A DNA stretch of 37,133 nucleotides from Fibrobacter succinogenes (GTDB lineage Bacteria; Fibrobacterota; Fibrobacteria; Fibrobacterales; Fibrobacteraceae): contig CACZII010000001.1 of assembly GCA_902781185.1 (NCBI GenBank), positions 1 to 37,133 on the forward strand. Direction: 5' to 3'. Shown here one piece after another: positions 14,327 through 22,374 of this stretch (position 1 is its first letter; every line of letters starts with the position of its first letter). Made by a program: the position numbers and the translations under genes. A model generated the notes under the pieces. It saw only the letters and a list, made by a program, of their open reading frames with translations. It ran no database searches and had not been told where the DNA came from.

Positions 14327-15421
14327 TTACTTGATGGTGCTGGTGAGGCGGAAGGCGAGAGCCACGTCGCTGACTTCGTTTTCGCTGTACACGCTGAACT
14401 GCAGCTTGGACTTGCCGATGTTGCGGACCAAGGCCACGGTCCATGCCCAGTCATCCATTTCGTCTTTGCTGCCGGCCATGATCTGTCTGTCGTTGATGTA
14501 TTCGCCTTCTACCATCAGGTTAGAAAGCAGTACGTTCATCACGGGAACCATGCGGACAGGAAGTTCCAGGCCTACGTAAGTGGGCTGGTAGTAGATGCCC
14601 GGCTGGAAATACTTGGATTCAGGAGCGATATAGTTGGAGGCCTTGGTATTGATGTCGTCGTCCTGGGTGTAGATGCAGGCGTATTCGCCGTAGAGTCTCA
14701 GGTTGGGAATAAGGGAGAAGCTACCGTAGGCGGCCACACGGTGGGTGAGGTAGGCGGTATTCTGCACCACGTCGACCAGGTTTCCGCGGTAGGCCACCTT
14801 CACTTCCAGGGGGAAGGTGAACTTCATGTCGTCTTCAACGCGGAGGTAACCCTGGTTGGCGTTACCGTCCTTGGTGGCCAGCATGGCGTTCAACTGATTT
14901 TGTCCGTGCTTCCAGCCCAGTTCCAGAGCGTTGTGGCTATAGTCGCGCATCCAGAGACCGCGCTTGGTCAGGTCCTTGTCGATATAGGTACCGTAGTGGG
15001 TGGACTGGGACCAGTCTGTTTTCCAACGACCGATTTTCAGGTTTACCTGGTCGTTCTCGGTAACGCCCCACTTGTAGTTGGCCCAGTAGAGGTCGGCGAG
15101 AATCTTGTCTTGTGCGGACTTGGTGGCCTTGACGTTGCCGTTTTCATCGGTCTTGACGTCGGTGACGTTCTTGTTGCCGAATTCCGGGGCGAAGATGCGG
15201 AGCATGATGGTTCCGTCCAGGTTTTCGCTCTTGTACTGGCCACCCACGTTGGCGCGGATCCAACCGCTGCTGAAATTGTTGTCGTGGTCGTTGATGGACT
15301 TGGTGACCTGGGTCTGGACATTGCCCTTGAGGGTCATGTTGTCGGTAGCGCTGGCGGCTTCTGCGGCGTAGGCGGCGATGCCTGTGGCGAGAATGGCCGT
15401 ACCTATGATTCCGTATTTCAT
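14327..15421 (-). CDS. Outer-membrane beta-barrel protein
   Basis: A 364-residue exported protein (signal peptide MKYGIIGTAILATGIAAYAA..., cleavage near residues 19-23). It then has alternating strand-like pieces such as FSSGWIRANVGGQYKSENLDG, DQVNLKIGRWKTDWS and LKVAYRG-type strands, consistent with a porin-like barrel. I do not recognise a named family. AGGAG lies upstream of the ATG, and a perfect terminator follows. It is divergent from hemB and forms a single-gene unit. Substrate unknown. Confidence 0.65.
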   Translation of the reverse strand: MKYGIIGTAILATGIAAYAAEAASATDNMTLKGNVQTQVTKSINDHDNNFSSGWIRANVGGQYKSENLDGTIMLRIFAPEFGNKNVTDVKTDENGNVKATKSAQDKILADLYWANYKWGVTENDQVNLKIGRWKTDWSQSTHYGTYIDKDLTKRGLWMRDYSHNALELGWKHGQNQLNAMLATKDGNANQGYLRVEDDMKFTFPLEVKVAYRGNLVDVVQNTAYLTHRVAAYGSFSLIPNLRLYGEYACIYTQDDDINTKASNYIAPESKYFQPGIYYQPTYVGLELPVRMVPVMNVLLSNLMVEGEYINDRQIMAGSKDEMDDWAWTVALVRNIGKSKLQFSVYSENEVSDVALAFRLTSTIK

Positions 15422-15449
15422 AAGAGATACTCCTATTGGATTTCGGCGA

Positions 15450-15457
15450 GAAATGTA
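15450..15457 (-). promoter_or_regulatory. Candidate promoter box (TACATTTC) for the barrel gene
   Basis: On the minus strand a long T-rich-opposite tract and GCTACATTTC lie 28 bp upstream of the ATG at 15421. It partly overlaps the T-tract of the divergent hemB promoter. Confidence 0.25.
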
Positions 15458-15470
15458 GCTTTTTTTTTGT

Positions 15471-15478
15471 TATATTGG
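15471..15478 (+). promoter_or_regulatory. Candidate promoter box (TATATTGG) for hemB
   Basis: Nine T, then GTTATATTGG, 43 bp upstream of hemB. An AAAGG sits 9 bp before the hemB ATG, so this unit appears to have a normal leader. Confidence 0.4.
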
Positions 15479-15521
15479 ACGAGTAATCTAATACCTGTAA
15501 CCTGAAACCAAAGGCATAAAA

Positions 15522-16487
15522 ATGATTAAACGTCCCCGTCGCCTGCGTAAGAACGAAACCATTCGCAACATGGTTGCAGAAACTACCTTGAATCCGGCAT
15601 CCCTGGTATACCCCTTGTTCGTAAAGGAGGGCTCGGGAATCAAGGAAGAAATTCCGTCTATGCCGGGGCAGTATCGTTTTTCCATTGACGAATTGCTGAA
15701 GGAAGTGGACGGCTATGCTGCCCTAGGGCTGAAGTCTATCTTGCTGTTCGGCATTCCCGACATGAAGGACGAGATGGCCAGTTCCGCCTATGACGACGAC
15801 GGGATTATCCAGCGTGCTGTCCGTGCCCTGAAGGCCAGGTTTCCGGAACTCTACATCATTACAGACGTGTGCCTCTGCGAATACATGAGCCATGGTCATT
15901 GTGGTGTTCTTAAGGATGGTGAAGTGGATAATGACGCCACTCTGGAACTTTTGGCAAAGACTGCCCTGTCCCACGCCGTTGCCGGTGCCGACATGGTGGC
16001 CCCTAGCGACATGATGGATGGTCGTGTGGCGGCCATTCGCGAAAAGTTGGACGAGAACGGGTTCAAGATGACTCCGATCATGTCTTATAGCGCAAAATTT
16101 GCCAGCGCCTACTACGGACCTTTCCGCGAGGCAGCGGGCTCGGCCCCGCAGTGCGGCAACCGCAAGGGCTACCAGATGGACGTACGTAATGGCCGTGAGG
16201 CTTTGCACGAGGTGGAACTGGATCTGGAAGAAGGTGCCGACGTGGTGATGGTGAAGCCTGGTCTTGCCTTCTTGGATGTACTCCGTCAGACTGCCGAAGT
16301 CAGTGATGTGCCGGTGGCGGTATACAACGTGAGCGGAGAATATGCCATGGTGAAGGCAGCCGCCAATTTGGGTCTTATCGATGAAAATGCCATTATTCAC
16401 GAAAACTTGGTGGCATTTAGGCGTGCTGGGGCGGATATTATTATTACTTACCATGCAAAAGAGGCGCTGGAAAAAAGCCTACTGTAA
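15522..16487 (+). CDS. hemB: Delta-aminolevulinic acid dehydratase (porphobilinogen synthase)
   Basis: HemB condenses two 5-aminolevulinate molecules to porphobilinogen in tetrapyrrole synthesis. The 321-residue product has the zinc-binding cysteine pattern [14 protein letters not shown] (C117, C119, C127), so it is a Zn-type enzyme. Both active-site lysines are visible: K192 in [16 protein letters not shown] and K245 (the Schiff-base lysine) in VVMVKPG. Length and the N-terminal RPRRLR motif are typical. It is near hemL, the preceding enzyme of the C5 pathway, with a small lipoprotein gene between them. It is divergent from the barrel gene at 14327. Confidence 0.96.
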   Translation: MIKRPRRLRKNETIRNMVAETTLNPASLVYPLFVKEGSGIKEEIPSMPGQYRFSIDELLKEVDGYAALGLKSILLFGIPDMKDEMASSAYDDDGIIQRAVRALKARFPELYIITDVCLCEYMSHGHCGVLKDGEVDNDATLELLAKTALSHAVAGADMVAPSDMMDGRVAAIREKLDENGFKMTPIMSYSAKFASAYYGPFREAAGSAPQCGNRKGYQMDVRNGREALHEVELDLEEGADVVMVKPGLAFLDVLRQTAEVSDVPVAVYNVSGEYAMVKAAANLGLIDENAIIHENLVAFRRAGADIIITYHAKEALEKSLL

Positions 16488-16567
16488 TTTTCTTTTTACG
16501 GTTTTTTGTGTGTTGATTTGCTATTAGTGCAAAAAAAAATATAGATTGATTACAACATTTTAACAAA

Positions 16568-16581
16568 GCAAATTTATTTGC
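16568..16581. promoter_or_regulatory. GCAAAT-TT-ATTTGC inverted repeat upstream of the small lipoprotein
   Basis: A perfect 6-bp inverted repeat lies 19 bp upstream of the ATG at 16600, in a very A/T-rich stretch that includes TATAGATT at 16540-16547. It could be an operator or a leader hairpin. Nothing identifies a regulator. Confidence 0.25.
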
Positions 16582-16599
16582 GTTCAATGGAGAAAAAAA

Positions 16600-16929
16600 A
16601 TGAAAAAACTCATGCTTCTTGCCGCTCTCGGCGCTGCCGCTATCTTCACCGCTTGTGGCGATGATTCCTCTTCTAACTCTGGTGGTTCTGAACCCAAGTG
16701 TGAAGTGAAGACTGGTGACAATTCTGCAACGATGGTGCAGACGGTTCCTGGCTATGGCTCTTCTGAAACAACCTGGAAGATTGAAGGCGACAAGATTCTC
16801 ATTACCTATTCCGACTTCCCTGCCCAAAACACTGAAGAAGATGCCGGTGGCCTTACCGCTGACGATCTGAAGAAAATGGCCGAAGCAGGTTGCGAAAACT
16901 TCAATAAGGGTACGGTTACTGCCAAGTAA
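16600..16929 (+). CDS. Small lipoprotein of unknown function
   Basis: A 109-residue protein with lipobox FTAC (Cys19) followed by a Ser/Asn/Gly-rich linker, a common layout of surface lipoproteins in this lineage. The remainder is a small domain with two cysteines (PKCEVKTG and AGCENF) that could form a disulfide, and a WKIEGDKILITY strand pair. GGAG precedes the ATG, and an intrinsic terminator follows. No family is recognised. It lies alone between hemB and hemL, and nothing ties it to haem synthesis. Confidence 0.75.
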   Translation: MKKLMLLAALGAAAIFTACGDDSSSNSGGSEPKCEVKTGDNSATMVQTVPGYGSSETTWKIEGDKILITYSDFPAQNTEEDAGGLTADDLKKMAEAGCENFNKGTVTAK

Positions 16930-16960
16930 TCGTTTGTAAAAACGGATACGTTTAAAAAAG

Positions 16961-16984
16961 TCCGGCCTTCGGGTCGGATTTTCT
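16961..16984 (+). terminator. Terminator after the small lipoprotein gene, abutting hemL
   Basis: Stem TCCGGCC (16961-16967) with GGTCGGA (16972-16978), loop TTCG, one G-T pair, followed by TTTTCT. It ends only a few bases before hemL and overlaps the place where the hemL promoter or ribosome site would be. Confidence 0.65.
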
Positions 16985-16991
16985 ATTTTAT
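16984..16991 (+). promoter_or_regulatory. Candidate promoter box (TATTTTAT) for hemL
   Basis: TTTTCTATTTTAT follows the terminator hairpin without a gap and ends 4 bp before ATG 16996. If it is the -7 element, the hemL mRNA is leaderless or nearly so. Confidence 0.35.
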
Positions 16992-18282
16992 GGGTATGAA
17001 CCACTCTCTCAGCGAAAATCTTTTTACCGAAGCCAAGACTCTGATGCCCGGTGGCGTGAACAGCCCAGTGCGGGCCTATGGCAACGTGGGGGCCACACCT
17101 CCTTTTATCGCCCGGGCAAAGGGCAGCCATATTTACGATGTGGATGGCAACGATTACATCGATTACGTGGGCAGTTGGGGCCCTATGCTTCTGGGGCATG
17201 CCCACGATGCGGTTATCAGTGCGGTGGCAGAAACCGCCAAGAACGGCCTGAGCTTCGGGGCGCCTTGCGGCTTGGAGTCGGAGCTGGCTAAGCTGGTGAT
17301 GGACCTTGTGCCCAGCGTAGAGATGATCCGCATGGTGAATAGCGGTACCGAGGCTACCATGAGCGCCATCCGTGCGGCCCGCGGGTTTACGGGACGCGAC
17401 AAGATTGTGAAGTTTGAAGGCTGTTACCACGGCCATAGCGACAGCCTGCTGATCAAGGCAGGCTCCGGAATGCTTACTACGGGCAAGCCCAGCAGCAAGG
17501 GCGTTCCCGCCGACCTTGCAAAGTATACGCTGACCCTCCAGTACAACGATGTGGCCGGAGTTAGGGAACTGTTCGACCAGATTGGCGATGAAATTGCCGG
17601 CGTGATTGTGGAGCCTGTGGCCGGAAACATGGGGGTAGTGCCTGCCAAACCCGAATTCTTGCAAGCTCTTTCCGAAGAAACCAAGAAACATGGAGCGCTT
17701 TTAATCGTAGACGAGGTCATGACCGGATTCCGGGTGGGTATCCATTGTGCCCAAGGACTGTATGGTATCAAGCCGGACCTGACCACTTTCGGCAAGATTA
17801 TCGGCGGAGGCATGCCAGTGGGCGCTTACGGCGGTCGCTTGGACGTGATGCAGCAGATTGCTCCTCTTGGCGGGATTTACCAGGCGGGGACTCTTTCAGG
17901 GAATCCGGTGGCCATGGCGGCAGGGCTAGCTACCATGCGTGAGTTGAACGCTCATCCTGAATACTACAAGCATGCCGAGGCCATGACGGCGCGGCTGCTG
18001 GATGGTTTGAAGGATGCGGCCAAGGTGGCGGGTGTCGCCATTTCCACCAATCAGGTGGGCTCTATGGGATGCATCTTCTTTACGGAAGGGCCGGTCACGT
18101 GTTTCGCCGATGTGCAGAAGTCTGACTTGGAGCTGTTCCGCAAGTATTTCCTCGGGATGCTGGACCAGGGCATCTACTTGGCACCTAGCCAGTTCGAGGC
18201 CATCTTCGTGAGCGCCGCCCATACAGAAAGCGACATCGACCGTACCGTCGATGCCGCCAGGAAAGTTTTCAAGAGCCTATAG
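16990..18282 (+). CDS. hemL: Glutamate-1-semialdehyde 2,1-aminomutase
   Basis: HemL is a PLP enzyme that converts glutamate-1-semialdehyde to 5-aminolevulinate, so this organism uses the C5 route. The 430-residue product has the N-terminal [13 protein letters not shown] motif, the phosphate-binding [20 protein letters not shown] region, the PLP-ring aspartate in [13 protein letters not shown] and the Schiff-base lysine K269 in [18 protein letters not shown]. Two in-frame ATGs exist, 16990 and 16996; neither has a Shine-Dalgarno, and a terminator hairpin lies immediately upstream. The second ATG (428 residues) fits better if the TATTTTAT box is the promoter. With hemB it supplies porphobilinogen. 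Confidence 0.95.
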   Translation: MGMNHSLSENLFTEAKTLMPGGVNSPVRAYGNVGATPPFIARAKGSHIYDVDGNDYIDYVGSWGPMLLGHAHDAVISAVAETAKNGLSFGAPCGLESELAKLVMDLVPSVEMIRMVNSGTEATMSAIRAARGFTGRDKIVKFEGCYHGHSDSLLIKAGSGMLTTGKPSSKGVPADLAKYTLTLQYNDVAGVRELFDQIGDEIAGVIVEPVAGNMGVVPAKPEFLQALSEETKKHGALLIVDEVMTGFRVGIHCAQGLYGIKPDLTTFGKIIGGGMPVGAYGGRLDVMQQIAPLGGIYQAGTLSGNPVAMAAGLATMRELNAHPEYYKHAEAMTARLLDGLKDAAKVAGVAISTNQVGSMGCIFFTEGPVTCFADVQKSDLELFRKYFLGMLDQGIYLAPSQFEAIFVSAAHTESDIDRTVDAARKVFKSL

Positions 18283-18299
18283 GATTTATCGTTGGCGTT

Positions 18300-18350
18300 G
18301 TCATGCCCGACTTGAATAGCCTGCCCCGGACTTGTTCCGGGGGGCATCTC
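18300..18350. repeat. Palindromic intergenic element C
   Basis: Starts GTCATGCCC. Inner stem CCCCGGA (18324-18330) with TCCGGGG (18336-18342); outer ATGCC (18303-18307) with GGCAT (18343-18347). It lies between the convergent hemL and MFS genes, where it could also end both transcripts, although no long T-tract follows. Confidence 0.6.
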
Positions 18351-18353
18351 CTT

Positions 18354-19520
18354 TTACACACCTTTAATCTCTTGATGGGAATCCTTCTTCACGAAGATTT
18401 CCATCATGGTAAATCCGAACAGGTAGAGTCCGCCTAGCACCAGGAACAGGTTGTTCCCCGTAAAGATGTTGCCCAGGGTGGGCCCGATGATGCCTGCGAT
18501 TCCCCAGCCGGAGAGAGTCATGGCGTGTACGGTGGACACGCTAGAGGTTCCGAAACGTTTGGCCAGAAGGCTGGGCAGTACGGAGAAGTTTCCGCCGTAG
18601 GCGAATTCCACCATCATGATACCGCAGATGGCAAGCCAGGCCTGTTCGGTATAGCAGAGGAACGCAGCCAGAATACTGAGGGAGCACACGTAGTGGTAGG
18701 CTCCCTTGCGGCCGATATAGTCGGAGAGGGTGCTCATGCCGAAACGGCCCAGCACGTTGAACACGGCAGTAAGGGCCATGATGAGGGCGATTTCCTTGAA
18801 GCCCAGATATTTCAGGAGGCTCTTCTCCTGGGCAATGAGGGCTAGGCCGCAAGAGATGTTGATGCAGAACATGACCCAGATGGAAACGTATTCCATGGTC
18901 AGGAACTTGGTGTGGACCAGGTCCTTGAAGGGAATGGCTGTCTTCTTGGTCATGATGAAGGCCGGATTGGGGCGGAACAGCCAGGAACATACGGACATGA
19001 CTGTAAGGAAGGCGCATCCGAGAATCAGGAACAGGTAGGGAAGTTCAAAGTTTGCAAGAAGTGCCTCGATGGCGGGGGCGGCGACGAACTTGCCCGCGCC
19101 AAACCCTGTAATGGCAAGCCCGGAGGCCAGGCCCTTGTGGTCGCTGAAGTTGGAGAGCAACTGCTTGATGGGGCACACGTAGCCAATACCCGTTCCCGCC
19201 CCCATGAAGGAGCAGCCCACGTAGTAAAGCGGCAATATGCCGAACTTGGTGGCAGCAAACAGGGTGAACATACCGATGGCAAACAGGGTAGTGGAGACTA
19301 CCGACATCCTCTTAGGGTTCAGTTCCACCATGCGCCCGAAGGTGGCGGCGCACATCCCCAAAAAGAAGATAATCAGGGTGAAACCGATGTCCGCCTGGAA
19401 CTTGGAAATGCCGAAGCACTCCATGATGTTGACGGAGTATTGGGAATAGTTGTAGACGGTGCCCAGGGAAAGGGGGAGCCCGATTCCCGGAACGAGAATG
19501 TTGATAATGCGGTTGTTCAT
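18354..19520 (-). CDS. MFS transporter, oxalate/formate antiporter (OFA)-like
   Basis: A 388-residue major facilitator with about 12 hydrophobic segments. The N-terminal GIGLPLSLGTVYNYSQYSVN and the MGAGTGIGYVCPIKQLLSNF segment resemble the OFA (OxlT-like) family of carboxylate transporters, known to move small mono- and dicarboxylates such as oxalate, formate, lactate and pyruvate. It is the last of four genes on the minus strand, 3 bp after the acyl-CoA ligase, so it is almost certainly co-transcribed and possibly imports the acid that the ligase activates. The actual substrate cannot be read from the sequence. Confidence 0.8.
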   Translation of the reverse strand: MNNRIINILVPGIGLPLSLGTVYNYSQYSVNIMECFGISKFQADIGFTLIIFFLGMCAATFGRMVELNPKRMSVVSTTLFAIGMFTLFAATKFGILPLYYVGCSFMGAGTGIGYVCPIKQLLSNFSDHKGLASGLAITGFGAGKFVAAPAIEALLANFELPYLFLILGCAFLTVMSVCSWLFRPNPAFIMTKKTAIPFKDLVHTKFLTMEYVSIWVMFCINISCGLALIAQEKSLLKYLGFKEIALIMALTAVFNVLGRFGMSTLSDYIGRKGAYHYVCSLSILAAFLCYTEQAWLAICGIMMVEFAYGGNFSVLPSLLAKRFGTSSVSTVHAMTLSGWGIAGIIGPTLGNIFTGNNLFLVLGGLYLFGFTMMEIFVKKDSHQEIKGV

Positions 19521-19523
19521 GTC

Positions 19524-21284
19524 TTAAGCTTCTTTATTCTCGCTTGCTTGTGTTTCGGTTGTCGGGCTTGTGGAAGCGTCGGAGGCCTCGTTTACGGATT
19601 CCGCCTGCGATGCCTGGTCGGCCTGCTCCTTGTCCTTGTCGCGGATGGTGGCACGGCGGATCTTTCCGCTGATGGTCTTTGGCAGTTCTGTCACGAAGTC
19701 GATAATGCGGGGGCTCTTGTAGCTCGCGGCAATCTTCTTGGCGAACAGCTGGATTTCCTTGGACAGTTCCTTGGAGGCTTCGTAACCCTTCTGGAGCACG
19801 ATGGTAGCCTTCACGGCCTGGCCGCGATCCTTGTCCTCGATGCCTGTGACTGCCACTTCCAGCACGGCGGGGTGTTTGTGGAGAACCTCTTCCACTTCGA
19901 AGGGGCTGATGCGGTAACCGGAACTCTTGATTAGGTCGTCGGTGCGGCCTACGAACCAGAAGTATCCGTCCTTGTCGCGGGTGGCGGTGTCACCGGTGTG
20001 GTAGACTCCGCCCTCGAACACCTTTTCGGTGCGCTCCTGGTCGCGGTAGTATCCGCCGAACATGCCAAAGGGCTTGCCTTCGTCTATCTTGATGATGATT
20101 TCTCCTACCTCGTCGGCGGCGCAGGGGTTCCCTTCGGCGTTGACGATTTCAATGCGGTAGCCCGGAGAGGGCATGCCCATGGAACCCGGCTTCGGGATAT
20201 CCCAGCCGAAGTTTCCGGTGGTCAGGGTCAGTTCTGTCTGGCCGTAGCCCTCTTGTAGGCGGATGCCCGTCTGCTCAAAGAACTGGTTGTAGATATCCAG
20301 GTTCAAAGCCTCGCCTGCGGTGGTGCAGTACTTGAGGTTGGAAAGGTCGTACTTGGAAAGGCCGTGGTGCAGAATATAGCGGTACACGGTGGGCGGTGCG
20401 CAGAATGTGGTGACCTTGTATTCGGCCATCTTCTCCAGGAGCTTGCCCGGGATGAACACCTTCATGTCGTAGGTGAACACGGCAGAGCCTGCGATCCACT
20501 GTCCGTAAATTTTTCCCCAGAGGGCCTTGGCCCAACCGGTCTCTGCCACCGTCAGGTGACGGCCTCCGTCTACCACGTGCTGCCAGTACTTGGCGGTAAC
20601 GATGTGGCCCAGGGGGTAGGTGAAGGTGTGGGCCACCATCTTGGGGTTGGAACTTGTGCCGCTGGTAAAGTACACCACCATGATGTCGTCATTGTGGGTG
20701 GCGGCGTCTCCTTCGGGGCGCGGGAAGTGGGCCGGGAAGATTTCGTAGTCGTCGTAGAAGCTGACCCAGTTCTGGCGGGCGGTCTGGCCCACGGTCACCA
20801 GCTTTTCTACGGAGGGGCACTTTGCCTTGGCCTTGTCCACCTCTTTCTGGAGGGCGGGTTCGTCGTAGGTTACCACCATCTTCACATCGGCGGCCTTGAA
20901 TCGGTATTCCAGGTCTTCGGCGGCCAGCATATTGGTGGCCGGGATGGCGATGGCGCCAATACGGTGCAGGGCCAGCAAGAAGAACCAGAATTCATAACGG
21001 CGGCGGAGGATAAGCATCACCCGGTCGCCCTTGACTATACCTTGTTCTACCAGGAAGTTGGCCGTACGCTGGGAGGCCAGGGACAGGTCCTTGAAGGTGA
21101 AAATGTGGCTTTCATCTTCGTCGTCGCACCAGACCAGGGCTTCGCGCTTGGGTTCTTCTTTGGCGTATTCGTCTACCACGTCGTAGGCGAAGTTGAAATT
21201 TTCCGGAATGGAAATCTTGAAGTTCTTGTATAGGTCTTCGTAAGAACTGTATTCCGTCCGGGAGAGAAACTTGTTCAGTATCAT
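19524..21284 (-). CDS. AMP-forming acyl-CoA ligase, medium-chain (MACS)-like
   Basis: A 586-residue member of the ANL adenylating family, which converts carboxylic acid, ATP and CoA to acyl-CoA through an acyl-AMP. Motifs seen are the P-loop YFTSGTSSNPKMVAH (205-219), the YGQTE adenine-binding motif, YHTGDTATRDKDGYFWFVGR with the ribose-binding Asp, and the C-terminal catalytic lysine K541 in PKTISGKIRR. The overall pattern (LHRIGAIAIPATNML, ETGWAKALWGKIYGQW) fits the medium-chain acyl-CoA synthetase group. After about residue 555 there is an unusual Ala/Ser/Glu/Thr-rich tail of ~30 residues. Neighbours are an OFA-like transporter downstream and a DUF2334-type gene upstream. Short or branched volatile fatty acids are plausible substrates; this is inference. 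Confidence 0.88.
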   Translation of the reverse strand: MILNKFLSRTEYSSYEDLYKNFKISIPENFNFAYDVVDEYAKEEPKREALVWCDDEDESHIFTFKDLSLASQRTANFLVEQGIVKGDRVMLILRRRYEFWFFLLALHRIGAIAIPATNMLAAEDLEYRFKAADVKMVVTYDEPALQKEVDKAKAKCPSVEKLVTVGQTARQNWVSFYDDYEIFPAHFPRPEGDAATHNDDIMVVYFTSGTSSNPKMVAHTFTYPLGHIVTAKYWQHVVDGGRHLTVAETGWAKALWGKIYGQWIAGSAVFTYDMKVFIPGKLLEKMAEYKVTTFCAPPTVYRYILHHGLSKYDLSNLKYCTTAGEALNLDIYNQFFEQTGIRLQEGYGQTELTLTTGNFGWDIPKPGSMGMPSPGYRIEIVNAEGNPCAADEVGEIIIKIDEGKPFGMFGGYYRDQERTEKVFEGGVYHTGDTATRDKDGYFWFVGRTDDLIKSSGYRISPFEVEEVLHKHPAVLEVAVTGIEDKDRGQAVKATIVLQKGYEASKELSKEIQLFAKKIAASYKSPRIIDFVTELPKTISGKIRRATIRDKDKEQADQASQAESVNEASDASTSPTTETQASENKEA

Positions 21285-21307
21285 TGTTCGGTTCCCGTGT
21301 ACAGACC

Positions 21308-22078
21308 TTATAGATCCTTGTACATGATTTTTTCACGCATGGTGGAGGTGTAGCGTACCATGTTCAATATACGCTTTTCGCCGATGGTCCTGAAGTCCTT
21401 TTCGTGGAACACCAGACGGTGTATCCCGCCCGGCAGGAGCATCCGGAGGCAGGCGTAGGTCTGGGCAAGTCCCAGCAGCGCGTTCGGAATAACAGCAAAG
21501 CTGAGGGTCTTGGAATAGGTCTTCTTGATCTTGTCGCCAACCTTCTTGTAGATGCCATGGTAGTCTTCGTAGTAGTCGAAGATTTCCAGGGCCTGTTCCT
21601 TGAGGTACTTGTTGCCAAACCAGATAGGCGGAATGAATCCGGAGGGTTTGCCGGTACCGTGGGCTTTCCAGAGGGCAAGGCTACGCTTGAGGAGCGCCTG
21701 GGTCAGGCGCTCGTTCAGACCGGCAAATTCGGCCTCGTTGTTGGAAATCAGCAGGGCGAGCTTGCCCTGGAGGCTGCGCTTCAGGGAAAGGTCTGCCCGG
21801 TGGCGTGCCCCGTGGAGCATGATTTCGTAGCCTTCCTGCACGAACTTTTCCAGTTCTTCACGGAATTCTTCGGCTTCGGATTCCGGGGCGGCGCCAAAGG
21901 CGGGCACCACGGCAATACTGATAGGCGACCCTGCGGCTTCGGCAATTTTCCGAATCTGTACGCGGGCCTTTTTAAAATTCATGACGCTAAAGCTGTGGTA
22001 GCATAGGATGAACTTTTTCTTCTTGTGGAATACCGCTTCGGCGGCCTGGATATCGGCGATGTCCTTGTTCTGTTCCAT
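21308..22078 (-). CDS. DUF2334-type polysaccharide-deacetylase-like protein
   Basis: A 256-residue protein resembling DUF2334, a branch of the NodB/polysaccharide-deacetylase fold. An N-terminal KFILCYHSFSVMNF segment precedes a strand ISIAVVPAFG (54-63) and the metal-site-like motif IMLHGARHRADL (H89, H93). The middle contains FIPPIWFGNKYLKEQAL, comparable to the PPxW region of these proteins. No signal peptide is visible, so it is probably cytoplasmic. It lies 10 bp after the 41-residue membrane protein and 23 bp before the acyl-CoA ligase. The substrate is unknown; membership in an acid-activation operon is not explained. Confidence 0.65.
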   Translation of the reverse strand: MEQNKDIADIQAAEAVFHKKKKFILCYHSFSVMNFKKARVQIRKIAEAAGSPISIAVVPAFGAAPESEAEEFREELEKFVQEGYEIMLHGARHRADLSLKRSLQGKLALLISNNEAEFAGLNERLTQALLKRSLALWKAHGTGKPSGFIPPIWFGNKYLKEQALEIFDYYEDYHGIYKKVGDKIKKTYSKTLSFAVIPNALLGLAQTYACLRMLLPGGIHRLVFHEKDFRTIGEKRILNMVRYTSTMREKIMYKDL

Positions 22079-22088
22079 AGGGAGAACC

Positions 22089-22214
22089 TTAGTCGTTTGA
22101 ATTGTTGGAGTTTTCCTGGTCCAGCTTCAGGGAGATGAACAGGTGGTAGAAAAAGAAAAGGATAACCGTTACGATGGAAACCTTTACCCACGATTTAAAC
22201 AGCCAATCGGACAT
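22089..22214 (-). CDS. Small single-span membrane protein (41 residues)
   Basis: A short open frame from ATG 22214 to TAA 22089. AGGAG lies 6 bp upstream of the ATG, a strong ribosome site. The product has an amphipathic start (MSDWLFKSW), one hydrophobic segment at about residues 10-28 (WVKVSIVTVILFFFYHLFI) and a polar Asn/Asp-rich tail. It begins the operon with the DUF2334-like gene (10 bp gap), the ligase and the MFS transporter, and has a promoter-like TATCTTTA box. Function unknown; it may be an accessory subunit of the transporter. Confidence 0.65.
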   Translation of the reverse strand: MSDWLFKSWVKVSIVTVILFFFYHLFISLKLDQENSNNSND

Positions 22215-22243
22215 ATGATGCTCCTGTGCTAATTTGTCTCCTG

Positions 22244-22251
22244 TAAAGATA
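22244..22251 (-). promoter_or_regulatory. Candidate promoter box (TATCTTTA) for the four-gene operon
   Basis: On the minus strand six T, then GTATCTTTA. It directly follows the T-tract of element D, repeating the terminator-to-promoter fusion seen before the EF-G gene. Confidence 0.4.
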
Positions 22252-22252
22252 C

Positions 22253-22306
22253 AAAAAAGCACCCCCGCTGGAGTTTATCCCGCACTTGATGCGGGACGGG
22301 GATGAC
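22253..22306 (-). repeat. Palindromic element D, likely doubling as the fabFV terminator
   Basis: On the minus strand it reads GTCATCCCCG, then stem TCCCGCA/TGCGGGA (22290-22296 with 22278-22284), then TAAACTCCAGCGGGGG. Outer CCCCG pairs with CGGGG, then TGCTTTTTT. It is a near copy of element B with a different central stem. The run of T after the outer stem makes it a plausible terminator for fabF-fabV. Confidence 0.75.
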
Positions 22307-22319
22307 TTTTTTGGTGCGA

Positions 22320-22359
22320 AATGTATGGATCCCGTCGCCTTACGGCTCCAGGATGACGT
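22320..22359. repeat. Palindromic element E
   Basis: Contains AATGTATGGATCCCGTC (22320-22336), a GCC-TTAC-GGC hairpin (22337-22346) and CTCCAGGATGACGT. Its two flanks are identical to element F at 36365-36407 while the central stem differs. It lies 15 bp downstream of the fabV stop. Confidence 0.75.
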
Positions 22360-22374
22360 CAGGGGTTCTTTCGC

